Shown here: positions 37,014-47,854 of the stretch, piece by piece
How positions within the stretch are numbered: position 1 is the first letter of the stretch
How the letters are laid out: every line of letters starts with the position of its first letter
Origin: Fomes fomentarius
Taxonomy: Eukaryota > Basidiomycota > Agaricomycetes > Polyporales > Polyporaceae
Assembly (NCBI GenBank): GCA_022606135.1
Contig: JABYQN010000006.1
Coordinates: 2,108,001 to 2,172,000 of the forward strand
Direction: 5' to 3'
Length of the DNA stretch: 64,000 bases
Translations under genes and position numbers: made by a program
The notes under the pieces: model-generated
Seen by the model: only the letters and a program-made list of their open reading frames with translations
Database searches by the model: none
Told to the model about the DNA's origin: nothing

Positions 37014-40000
37014 CTAGGAACTAGGTAGTAGGGCACTTGCCATTTCCACGAAAAGCGGGAGAAGCTTCGGGACGTGCTCGAGTTGCGGGGGCGTCGGGCC
37101 GGCTGGAGCCTTCTTCGGCTTCTGTGAAGGCGGCCTTGCCTGGCTCCTGTCTGCACGCTTCCCTTGCTGCCGAGCCGAAAGTGGAGGCGCAAGCGAGGGC
37201 GGCAGAGGCGGCGGCGGAGGGAGATCCTTGAATCTCGATGAGACGGGCAGCGGCCGACTGGACAGAGACCGCGACCGCTCGCGGGGAGGCACTGGTGGTG
37301 GCCGCTCCTCCCGTGGGATGTCGGCAGAATGCCGCTCAGGCTGAGTGAGTTGCGAGCGAGGCTGCCGTCGCAGCGGCGGAGCCGGATGTCTCATCGTTTG
37401 CGAGCGTTGAGGGCGGAGTTCACGTGGGTTGCCGGCCCGCTTCCCGTCTGCTGGATGCGGGGTCCCATCTCGCTCGGTCTCTCCGCCGCTCTCGCTGTCG
37501 GTCTTGCTCTCGTCCGAATCAGTCTCATCTGAGCCAGAGCTAGAGGATCCCGAGCCAGAGGACCAATCCTCATCGCTCGAGTCATCCTCTTCGTCCGTTT
37601 CCTGTGCAGCCAGGTCTTCAGCGTCACCTTTGACAAGATCGCCAAAGCTTAAATCGCGGACAACACCGTTGACGAGTTGGGCTGCAGCCTCGTCCTCCGC
37701 ATCTGCATCGTTCATACCCTGAGTCCGACCAAAGCGCCTCCGTAGCTTCGCCTCGTACGCCACCTTGAGCTTGTAGTGATATAGAGCGATCTCGTCCACC
37801 TCGCGCAGGATGTTCTCCCGTTCTGGACCAGTATGCGGAAGTAGGAATTCGAGTGATATCCGCTCCCCGAGGCCTTCACGCATCAGCGTGAGGAAGAGCT
37901 CTATCCAGCGCATGAGGTCGGTGAACAATCCCTCGCCCTTAGAGTGCACCTTATGCACGAAACTGTAGAACGCTTGCTCATGGCGCTGTATGAGGTCGAT
38001 GAAGATCTGTACGGTCTTGGCGGGATCTGTCTGGCTTACTGGGGGATGCAGTACTGAGCACATATACCGGACAAGCCGAGGAAAACGAACCTACATTCCT
38101 CCGTTTGTTCCACAGTACGGATCAGGTCATTCATGAAGGTCTGAAGGTCCCCTAGAGAATCAGCTATGCTTGCTGCACGATAGACCTGGGCGAGCGGTGC
38201 ATAGAAGATCGTAATGATGTCCTTAAGCAGATCTGCCGTGGTTCCCTGCGGGATCGTCAACGATTTTATCACCTCGAGTCTCATGACATTTCATGCAGAT
38301 ATACCTGAAAGATGAGCTCAATGAGCTGTTCCCTGTCCTTCAGCCGAGCGTACAGCTTCGCGAGTACGCCGAGATCCTCGAAGAGCCACGCTTCTTCATC
38401 TTGGGGACCTTCGTCATCATCCGAGTCGGCAAGCGATTCCACATACTGCTCATATGCCTTGTGTGCGCGGTGAGCATATATCACACGTTGCATTTGAGCC
38501 CTTGATAGAGAGGGCTGCTCCCCAGATCGGAGAACCACTGCGAGCACATGCATCTTCTCGGCCGCTGTGGATGTCAGAGTTTGAGCAAATAAGCATCTAA
38601 CCAAGCTCTTCCGACTCACCTGCATCAGCCTTGTAGATAGCTTGGATCTCTCGCGGCGCATATACATATAGTCGGACCTTCTCACACATCACGGGGTCTT
38701 CCACCTTCTCCTTGACGGCTTCGATATCTTCCGCAATGGCCCTCACCTCTTCCATGAGTTGGCCTGAAAACATCCGCTGGAGGAGGCTACGACCGCCGAA
38801 CGGTTGTGCGAGGAACAGATCGAGGACACCGCGGATCATGCCCATCGGATTGCTGACCTTCAGCACAGCCTTCAGCATGAAGTATGGCATGAGTCCGTGT
38901 ATACGTTTGAGTCCCGCAAAGGTCTCCGAAGCGTTGTCAGCCGCAACAAAGTGGTGGAACACCGTGGAGGCTAGTCTGATATGTATGTTTGTTAGGAATG
39001 GGGTCGAAATATACGTAGTTGACCTACGATATTCGCGCCCACTCGATCACTGCTTGGTAGCTTGGGGGAAGATTGCGGACGTCTGGTGTTTCCTTGATCG
39101 TGGCGAATATATGCGTCAATCCATCTGCTCTCACGCTGGTGAATGGAATATAAGAAAAAGAACTCGGACGGCTCACCCTTGCCAAGCAACTCGCCCTTGA
39201 CGCTTCGCACGGTCTCCCGAAGTCCGTCTACTCTAGCAGTGATCTCCTTTGCAAAGCGCATTCTCCCGTCTTCTCGCATCCGATCCGCTTCCTCTCGTCT
39301 CCTGGCATCTGCCAATTCCTCCTCAGTCAGTCTCGTTGGGCCGCTGAGCAGGAATGACTTCAGGACGGGAGAAGACGCGAAGACAGACGTGGACATGAGC
39401 GTGTGCAGGTACGAGCGCAGGGTCAACCGATTCTTCTCCCTGGAGAGACGGAGCGCCTGCTGAGACAGTCCACCACTGCCGTAACCACCATAGCTGGACG
39501 TTGGACTGATCGGTGATCCAATATTGAATGAATCCGCGCTGGAGTTGCGATCGGTGTCGTAGAGATCGTCAACACCGGGGCCCCGCGACCGAGAAAGCTT
39601 CGTCGGTGTTCTGCCTACTTGGTAACCGAGCGGGCTCACTGGGAGTACAGACGGCATACTGCCGGGAGGTGAAGCTTGACCCGGATGTGATGAGGACGAT
39701 GCGGTGGAAGGCGGGGAAGGATATGCCTGGGCAAAGGTTTGCGAGTACGGGGCTGGCGAAATGGTGACATTGACGAAACTTCGATCCTTGGGAGGTGGCT
39801 GAGGGATGACCTCATCTGGATGCGCTTTGCGAAGCTCGTCTGCGAGTGTTCTGAAGTCTCCATACCGACGGGACACGAACACTTCGGGCTGCTCTCTTCT
39901 CCGAGTACGGATGATGAATTCCTAGCGAAGATAGCGTAAACCAATGCCACGATCAACAGGATTCGACGCACCTCATGGACCTTGCTGCGCATACGTTTCT

Positions 40001-40772
40001 TCTCAGTGACGGAGCGCACGCAGACTACGTTCACGTCAAAAGTATCCTTTAGTCTCTTCTCCCTAGCGGCGCGCTTCCTGGCGAGGACCTCTAGGCGATT
40101 GAGATCGGACTGGGTAAGACGAACGACTTCTTCAGGCTCGACAAGCTTGGTAGCACTTGTCAAGAGCATGGATATGTTTCGTTCCAGCTTGTTGAGCATG
40201 CGGTGGCGGGTGGCCTCTTCCGAATCTTCAGGGGTGTCATCGAGAACAGATGTTGGGGAGAAGTTTCGAGAAAGCAGCGAGGCAAGGAAGGGTTGCACCT
40301 TGTCCGGGAAGAAATCCTTGGGTGCTGAGGCCAGGAACGGGAAGGATAGGACGAATCGGCGGAAGAAGAAACGTAGAAACGGGAGGTCTAGATGCGGCGC
40401 ATCCTTGGGTGGAGGAGCGAAAGGCTGACCGAGGTAGGAGAAGGTAGAGACATTATTGGTAGGAGCGGTCACCAATGCGTTGAGTTCCCTCTCGAACTCC
40501 AGGTGGATGAGCTCCTTCTTCAGATAATGAGCACGGAGAGCCGTGAGGTCTGCAGATGAGGTAGAGGTAGGTGAGGGCTGTGCAGACTGGGGCTCGGGGA
40601 GGCTGGGTGGATTCTCCTGGACGGGAGATTCGACGAGCGGCGAAGCGAGCGGGGTGGCGAAATGGACGTCATCGGATTCCGGAGATGAGGGCAGATCAGC
40701 GTGTGCGAGGTGCGGTGAGTCCGGAACGGAACGAGTAGGACGAGGAGGACGGAGGGAGGATGACCTCTGCAT
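37014..40772 (-). CDS. PX-domain protein, yeast LEC1 (YPR097W)-like
   Basis: A phosphoinositide-binding PX protein with the long conserved region (DUF3818 type) seen in yeast YPR097W/Lec1, linked to lipid homeostasis. The ATG at 40772 gives MQRSSSLRPPRPTRS; earlier codons have no ATG in frame. Order: disordered Pro/Ser N-terminus; an associated helical domain (ALRAHYLKKELIHLEFEREL to FLASLLSRNF); PX with SRRYGDFRTLADELRKAHP and the IPQPPPKDR loop, a long Ser-rich insert, then EKNRLTLRSYLHTLM; and helical blocks (THIFATIKETPDVRNLPPSYQ, ASTVFHHFVAADNASETF, VSNPMGMIRGVLDLFLAQPFGG). The C-terminus (37014-37650) is disordered, Asp/Ser then Arg/Pro-rich. Checked joins at 39914-39970 and about 39130-39175 keep frame. 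Confidence 0.85.
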
Positions 40773-41026
40773 CACAGAGGACGATGTTGAGAGAGCAAAG
40801 GACGGCGACGAAGCCAAGACAGGCGGCGAGGGACAAGGGAGGGGGCGGTGGGGGCGGCGGCAAGGTGCAAGCGAGACGGCAGAGGCAGTGATTGCGTCAC
40901 AGAGAGATACCCACGTGAAAGTCCGATCTGTGCCTGTGTTCGCGACCGACTCGCATGAGAGTAGCTGGCTGCGTATTAATTATAATGTACAACAGCGGTC
41001 CGCAGTCTGCCTGCTCCTCCTCCTCC

Positions 41027-41464
41027 TCACGGTGCATATATCGCCTGCCCCCGGTACGTCTTCCCGTTCCCATCCAGCAACCCCTTCAGTCGAGTTGCAA
41101 TCGCCTTCACCCCTTCCCGACATTCGTCCATCTCTCGCCACGACCCTGCCACACTCCAGCACTCCGAACACGCCTTGCTCGCCGCGTTCACCGTCTCCAC
41201 CTCCAGCTCCTGCCGCGTGTGCAGGGCTACCATCACGTCTACAAGCCGGTTAAACCCCGCTCTCCACGTCCGGACTCCCATCTCTGCGTTCGTATTCATC
41301 GTCACGTCCGTCACCAGGTATGAGGACGCCAGTCCGATGCAGCGTCGAAGGACCATCTGGTCAATTTTCCCGGATGTGCGCGTCATCCGAGCGAGGACAT
41401 CCACAACGAACCCGCCGTAGTCGGTCGCCGGGGAGAAGTCCAGCTCCTGAGGATCCTGGTACAT
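41027..41464 (-). CDS. Hypothetical protein, 145 residues
   Basis: I do not recognise this gene. It is a single open exon starting MYQDPQELDFSPATDYGG and ending RGQAIYAP. It looks like a mostly helical cytosolic domain (VDVLARMTRTSGKIDQMVLR, ASKACSECWSVAGSWREMDE), with no signal peptide, membrane segment or known motif. Supporting it as real: balanced composition, clear ATG, position between two real genes without overlap, and a start divergent from CCDC47 474 bases away. It could be longer through an unseen upstream exon. Confidence 0.6.
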   Translation of the reverse strand: MYQDPQELDFSPATDYGGFVVDVLARMTRTSGKIDQMVLRRCIGLASSYLVTDVTMNTNAEMGVRTWRAGFNRLVDVMVALHTRQELEVETVNAASKACSECWSVAGSWREMDECREGVKAIATRLKGLLDGNGKTYRGQAIYAP

Positions 41465-41938
41465 TGTGACAATCTTACCTGGTCAGTATCCTCCACATGC
41501 ATGTAATAAAGGCATCATAGAGGCGCGTACCTGCGTAGATGAAGCTGGCATGGATACTGTGGTTTGCTGGTGGACCTGGTTGGATAGTGCAGTTGAGCAA
41601 GAGGCGAAGGACGGTGGGGGCAATTTGGGGTGTCAGCCCCTGTCAGCCGGGTAGATCTATCCGTATATATCAGGGGGCCCCTTTGTTCTAGACGGCAGGT
41701 CGAGCTACTGAGAGCATCGCGAGGCGAAAGGACGGGAGAAATGAGTATGTCTGTGTTCCATTCTTCAGCCACACCCACCGTAACGAGCGCGTAAGACTCT
41801 GGATCTGGAGTAAGATCATCGCGCCCACGTGGATATCAAGCCAATGTTCCTGGGCGTCTCCACATCGTCGCCTCCAAGTCACTGTCCAGTTCAGCCTTCT
41901 CCTCTCCGTGCCCCAGTGTTGCCCTTCTTCTGTCCGAC
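41465..41938. promoter_or_regulatory. Divergent promoter region
   Basis: 474 bases between the divergent starts of the 145-residue hypothetical and CCDC47. TATATCAG-like sequence occurs near 41664, but I cannot assign it to either gene. Confidence 0.4.
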
Positions 41939-43370
41939 ATGGCGACTCTCCTCGCAAAGTATCTCACACCGCCTATGCCAGACGTATCCGCCAATTACGA
42001 CGGGCTCGAGTACAGATGGAAGTTCCTCACGTTCCGGCCAGCATGTCAGTACAAGACTGAGCCTGTTCCTATCCAGTCAGTCGATTGAACGAAGTGGGCA
42101 GACTTCAAGAATGAGATATACTTCCTGTCGGCAGTACTGTTCTACGCTGTGTGGTATTTCGTAGGCAAGAAGGCGAACGAGAGGAGGGCGTATAAGTGGT
42201 GTGTCCGGATTCCCCACACCGTCTGCTACGTGTACGCAGCATCCTTACTTGCGTCGAAATACCTTCAGGTTCGAGGCTCATTTGCCTCTATACAAGACCC
42301 AGTTCTCTAGGCCAGCGAACGTGGAGGGTCTTGTACAAGGTGCGTCGCGCACTTCCTCCTGCTCCATCCCACCCAACATTTCGCTTCAGATGGCAGCAGC
42401 GACTTCTTCGCATATTCCACGGGAAGGCGGGCCTTGACCTCGCTGCACACCACCTTCACCCTCCGTCCGCGTCATGACCTATTCCAAGTCGTCTACCAGT
42501 TCGCTCGCGGCATCATCGAGCTCGACTACACTGTCTACGACAGAGTCGAACTCGAGTTTACCTTCAGGGAGCCTTCGGCTAAAGAGAGCCCAGTCCCGGA
42601 CTGCGTTTGGGCCATTGTCGCCAAGGACGAGATGAAGCGGCTGAGGAACGACCGGTGGGACATGGTACGTCGCAGGTTCAGAGCACGATCAGGAGAGGTT
42701 GTACTTATAGCCAGGACAGACCTTCACCAAGACCACGGAGAACCCAGCGCTTCCCAAATCGCTTGCCGTCATGTCTGGTGAGTGCATCAGCCACGGTCCA
42801 AGCCGCTCTCGTACTAACCGCTTCCCAGAATTCGCTGACATCACGACCAACCTCCTGAAGCTCCATGGCCCATTCTCGCTCACTTCGGTCCTCTCCCAGC
42901 CTGCGATCCTGCCCTACTTCCGCTCGCTCTCGCTCACTGACCAGCCGCGCGTCCGCCCGACCGTACCCCTCGAGCCGTCTGAGCATCCAAAGCGCCTCAT
43001 CCTCTCGTTAGAGCTCCCTCCGAACGCCGAGTGTGCTGTGACCCTGCCCCTTATCACCGCTGCATTCCAACTGGTCGACATAATCGCAGGCGAGGGCAAG
43101 CTCCCTGGGGTGAGCGGCGGGCTCCACGCGGCGCTGCGCCCCGAGACGCGCTCGAAGCTCCGCAAGACACGTGAAGAGGTCGACAAGCAGATCCGTGAGG
43201 ATGCTGTCCGCGAGAAGCGCGAGGAGGAGGAGGAGGAAAAGGCTGCCGCGCGCAAAAAGGCTCGCGACGACCGCGTCTCCAAGCTCAGTGCGGCGGAGCA
43301 ACAGAAGGTGCTCGACCGCGAGAAGAAGCGGATGATGCGCAAAACTCAGGGCAAGGTCAAGGCTCGGTAG
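41939..43370 (+). CDS. CCDC47 homologue (PAT complex, ER)
   Basis: An ER membrane protein (DUF1682/CCDC47) that with Asterix forms the PAT complex, chaperoning multi-pass membrane proteins at the translocon. Six exons (41939-42040, 42095-42198, 42269-42339, 42390-42664, 42720-42777, 42829-43370) give 383 residues in frame. The first intron (42041-42094) begins GCATGT and is GC-AG; the only GT alternative meets a stop. Marks are the membrane segment EIYFLSAVLFYAVWYFVGKK, then FFAYSTGRRALTSLHTTF, KDEMKRLRNDRWDM and ALPKSLAVMSE. The C-terminal RQ/KE coiled coil (REKREEEEEEKAAARKKARD) and basic tail are as in the family, where they contact the ribosome. Confidence 0.93.
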
Positions 43371-43611
43371 TGCTCTTAAGGGTATTGCTCTTCGACCCCT
43401 TTTTCCACTCTGCCGGGTGACAGTGCTGAGCATCTATAACAATCGTGCTACTCATTGCTAACATTATCGTCTGCTGTGTTACTGTAGAGCAACGCCACGG
43501 GATAGGATAAATTAATTGCGCGTACATGTACATGTTGCAATGCATAGCCAGTGTCCATCGAAAGCATGATGATCCCAACGAAAGTGCAGTGCGAAACCAG
43601 ACCGAAACTCG

Positions 43612-46600
43612 TCATGTGGTGATTGTCCGCTGCAGTATTTGCGAGCGCGCATCGTCTGAGGGTAGCCCAACAGAGGTGCTCACCCCATTCCCCAAGACAG
43701 CGCCATGAACCAGTGGCTCAGGCAGCCCGCCATCGTCAGTCCGCGCAGAGTCCTTCGTCTGCGCATCTGAAGGCGCTGGCGGCGGGGGGTCTTGCGTACG
43801 ACTGAGCCCGAGCCTCCCACCCCAGTAGTTGAAGAACCGCAGCAGCCACGTCGGCTTCAAGTTCTGGTGCTCGACAACGTCGACCTCTTCTTCCTCCTGC
43901 GTCTCCATCCCCGACAAATGCGACAGCTCCTCCTCTTCGTCCGCCTCGCTCTCGGTCCGCCCCAAACGATCAACAAGCCGCTCCCCCCGTCCAACGTCCA
44001 CTGCACCCGGCTGAAGGGGCCATGCGCGCCCCGCACGCCCTGCGGGAGCCGCCTGCCCGTCCCAAACGCCTTCTCGCGCAGCGCAAAGACGCGCTGCCGC
44101 GGCTGCGCAGCCATATGCCACAGGTCCTCGACCAGGAACTGGGCACTCTCGTACTCGAGCGCGTTCACCTCCTGCGTGAGGCCGTCCGCCTCGGTGCGGA
44201 ACGCCTCGAGCTTCTGGAGCTCTCCCGCGCGCGCATCGAGCTCGCTCAGCGCACCGCGTGCCGCCTCGTGGTCCGCGCGCAGATGCGCGTTCTGCGCGGC
44301 GAGCTTGTATGCGAGGGCCTGGAGGCAGGCGGCGACGTTCGCGAGGTGCGCCTCGCGCCGGCGCATGACGAGGAGCTGGCCGCAGAGCTCGATGTCGATG
44401 CGCATGCGCTCGACGGGCAGGATGTGGCTGTTGGCAAAATCGGGCGCATCGTCGAAGCTGCGTCGTCGTTCTGAACCGGACACGAGCCGCCGCCGTGGAT
44501 GCACCTCCTTGAGCTCGCCGGGATCTGCCATGGATGCACCATCGTTGTCGTCGAGTGGAGAAGAGGCTGAGTCTGTTTTGCCCAGAGGGCTTGCGCCGAC
44601 GCCAGTGCGATGCTGCTCTTTAGGGCCTTTCTCGTGCAGCATACCCCGCGCGCTCCGTGAATCCGACCAACTAATGATGCGCGACTGTGGCTTGGTACCA
44701 GGTGGTCGCTTCCGGTTGAACTCCGTCACTCGTCGGTCACTAGCAGAGCGCTCAGCGTGGGGCAACGAGCCGACTCCGAGCATCAGCGGGTTGGGCGTAT
44801 CAGCTAGAGGTGAGTGAGCGCGAATCGATGGCAGAACATGGCTTAGGCAATCTATATACGCACAAATAGGCGACTGTTGACCGCTGCTCAACAGGTCCTC
44901 TTCTTCTGCAGGATCCCTAAAATAACTCTCAACGATGTCCCATGGCCATACTACCAGCAATTGAACGAACCTTGAGACGATGACTGACGGCACGATCGAG
45001 GATTGTCCGGACTTGTCATATGGACCTCGCGGCGGGGAATCCGGCATGAACGCCTTCCCCAGCGTGCCAAAGTCGACACTCAACTTCTTCCCTTTCATGC
45101 TATATGGCCGTCGGCGTGAGTAACAGCCGAAGCACAGGCACACAGCGAACAGATGAGCCCAAATGCTCACAAGTTCTCCATCTTGCGCTGCACTCCGGAC
45201 CACGGTTTGTCGCCTTCGTCTCCCGACTTCGTGTCCTTGTCTCTCTCCTTACTTCGCTCGTGGCGTTCTCTATCGTCCTTCGCAGTGCCACCCTTTTCAG
45301 CGTCCTTATTTTCCCTGTCCCTGCCCCTGTCCACATCATCGCGCTCACGTTCGCCATCGCTCCACACAGGTTCCTTCTCTCGCCGCTTCTTCTCCGCATA
45401 ACCGGGTCGACCTGTCCAGAAGTACCGTAAACTCTGTGGCGCATCCTTCGAAGACACTGCGCAGCGCGCGAGTGCAGCAAGGTCCAAGGTAACGCTGAGC
45501 GTTGTGGCAGCTGTTCCACCAATTTCCGGTGTATGTGTGCGAAGGTCCATAGCCAGGTCGTCCAACTTGTTCTTCAGGACACGGTGCACCTTGTACGAAT
45601 CGCTTTGGCGGAGCTTCGCGTGCTGGGATCCAATACACTCGATGAGGGCTTGGGTGAGAAACACCATGCTAGGGGAAGGACTAAGAGCAGGAGGCACGGG
45701 TGCCGTCCCACTGCTACCAATGGAGCTCGTTTGAGACGTCGGCGAGGTGGGAAGCGACAAGATGTGAGAATGTCCGTGTGGATGGGACTTCGCTGTGTGG
45801 AAGGTTGACAGAAGTCCAACGAAACCTATTGGGTCCAGGAAGGGATCCTTGGGCACGGACTTGAATATCAATGAATACATTCAATATAATTTCGTGTCTG
45901 CCAATGCGCGCACGTACTATGCCTAGAGCGTGCAATTTCGTGCGTGTGCTCAGGATCAGGCTGAACAAGGAGGCTATGACAGAAGGATCCGCGACCTTCT
46001 CCGAGGGCTATAGTCAAGAGTATTCAGCCCACCGAACCGCAATTTTGCAGGCAAAGACAAGTCACCTCAATATGGAGATATGGCTCCCCTATTTCTGTCA
46101 CCCACTTCTGAATGCCTTCGCAGGTGATATCACACAGAAGACCGTTGCGCTCCTCTGGAGATATATCGAACATTCCGAATATGGCCAAGGCTGCCTGTAC
46201 GAGCTTCACCAACTCCAGAACTGTTGCATTGAACATTTCGCGAGAACGAGAAGGAGCCTTGTCGGTTACGTGATACATGTCAATGAAACGGTCCTTAGTC
46301 GCATCACTGCAAACAAAGTGAGCACAAGACCTTTACTCCCGAGATACGGAGCTCGATATAATATTATGTCAACGGACCTAGGTTCTTCGAGGGTTAAAGC
46401 AGCACGCCCACCACATCCCATGCGAAGGAGGTTGATGTTGGAGTACAATTGCTCCCGGACATCCAGGAGATTGCCTGAGGGAATGTGCACGATGGTGTAA
46501 TCCGAGCGGAAGCTCGCTAGCGATGTGACCATCAAGGTGCCCCGGTTCTCTATCTTTCACCGGGTATGTTATGAACGGTAGGGCTAACACATAGGTTATG

Positions 46601-47376
46601 TTCCACACCTCTTTCGGGCGGGCGCCCTCCCTACGGAGGATGTGCAACGCGTTGTCCCATGCCGTTTGTGCTTCAGCGGAGGAGAGAGAGGATTGAGGAC
46701 TGAGCGCAGTTACGGTGATCTAAAGAGACAGAATGTCAGTAATACGTACGATACCAATCAGCAGCAGCAGCACCTTGTGCTTCGGATCTCCGGTGAAGAC
46801 CGTCAACACGAGGACGGGGCGTTTTCGAGCAACGATCCTTGGGCGTAAAGTATCACCAGGCCGTTATAAGCCATAAGGACCCTGAGAAGCGTACCACTTC
46901 TCCACGGCATATAATTGGAAGCCTTCCAATTCGAGCTGTTCCTCTACCACTTCGAACCTTTCCCCTCCTACGAGCCAGTCTGCTGCGCCAACCATCGAAC
47001 GCTCATATGCATCTGGATACACAGCCGTCGAAAGCGACCCGGCTCTTGAGCGTCCAAGTTTGGAAGGGACAGGCTTGAATGATGGCGGCCGAGGTGAAGT
47101 GACTGCGGGCCTGACAGAGCGCACGGTAGGCATGAGGAGACGTTTAGTGTTGCTAGCAACATTGACTGAGGAGACCTGTGGAGTGTAATAGGGCGTAGAA
47201 GGAACGGCGAGTGACATAGCGGAGGTATGTGTCTGTGCGCGAGACGCCGCTGGTCGAGGTCGGGATGACGGGGAGGAAGGCATTGTGGGAGACTTGGAGC
47301 GCAGAGGAGGAGAGCCAGGTACGAGAGGAAGAGTGGGTGACAACCCGGAGACTCTTCCCTTGGACGGAGAGGACAT
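43612..47376 (-). CDS. STB6-like protein, with a frame conflict near the C-terminus
   Basis: A large fungal protein whose N-terminal domain (ERFEVVEEQLELEGFQLYAVEKW, then VARKRPVLVLTVFTGDP) matches the Stb6/Stb2 family, linked in yeast to the Sin3 corepressor. The ATG at 47376 begins MSSPSKGRVSGL; the first 130 residues are disordered. The middle (FIDMYHVTDKAPSRSREMFN, LVKLVQAALAIFGMF) is helical. A charged region near 45170-45350 is rich in ER/RD/KE. The C-terminal coiled coil (HLANVAACLQALAYKLAAQN and on) ends near RVQWTLDGG at 43990. There the frame breaks by one base in a run of six G (43983-43988, C on the plus strand). The natural continuation ERLVDRLGRTESEADEEEE lies in the next frame down to a stop at 43612. 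Confidence 0.8.
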
Positions 47377-47854
47377 GGCAGATTATGTGCGGATATAGCC
47401 CGAGTCAATGACGCAAGAGTCGGGCAGCAGCTAGCATGGTACGGCAGACAGCAGCTGCCGCGGACACTGTCTCAGAGCACAAGCACGGAGACGACGCGCA
47501 CGGCGTCGGAGGCAGCCAGAGGGTGGACGGTGAGTGAGTACTGAGTACTGAGCTCACAGTTGCAGTCGGACTTGGAGACGGCGAGCAATGCACTGCTGAC
47601 GCCCAAGATGAGATTCCCACGGTGTCTCAATACTGAGACTCCCGCATCGAACGCGTCCAACGCTTTGGCACGCCTCGTGTACTCTCTTCGCGCGACCCCA
47701 CTCTCATGCCCTTTCTCCCCCTCGCGCGCTCAGAACGATCGCTCGACTTTGATTACAATCGCGCGCCCGGCGTTCGTCCTCGGCAACCTACAGGCTACCC
47801 TCTATTGCCTTCTTCCCCACACGATTTTTGCGCGCACGCCCCGGAAATCACTCA
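47377..47854. promoter_or_regulatory. Divergent promoter region
   Basis: 478 bases between the STB6-like and WG-rich gene starts, which point apart. A GAGTACTGAGTACTGAGCTC repeat (about 47535-47554) is a short direct repeat of unknown meaning. Confidence 0.4.

Noticed and set aside
44011..44036. A 26-base GT...AG segment that would resolve the STB6-like frame conflict as an intron
   Set aside because: Too short for splicing, and it would delete residues that look conserved (VRGAHGPFS).
43792..44817. Long plus-strand open frame
   Set aside because: It is antisense to the coiled-coil exon of the STB6-like gene; its length comes from the GC-rich codon pattern of that exon, and it lacks domains.
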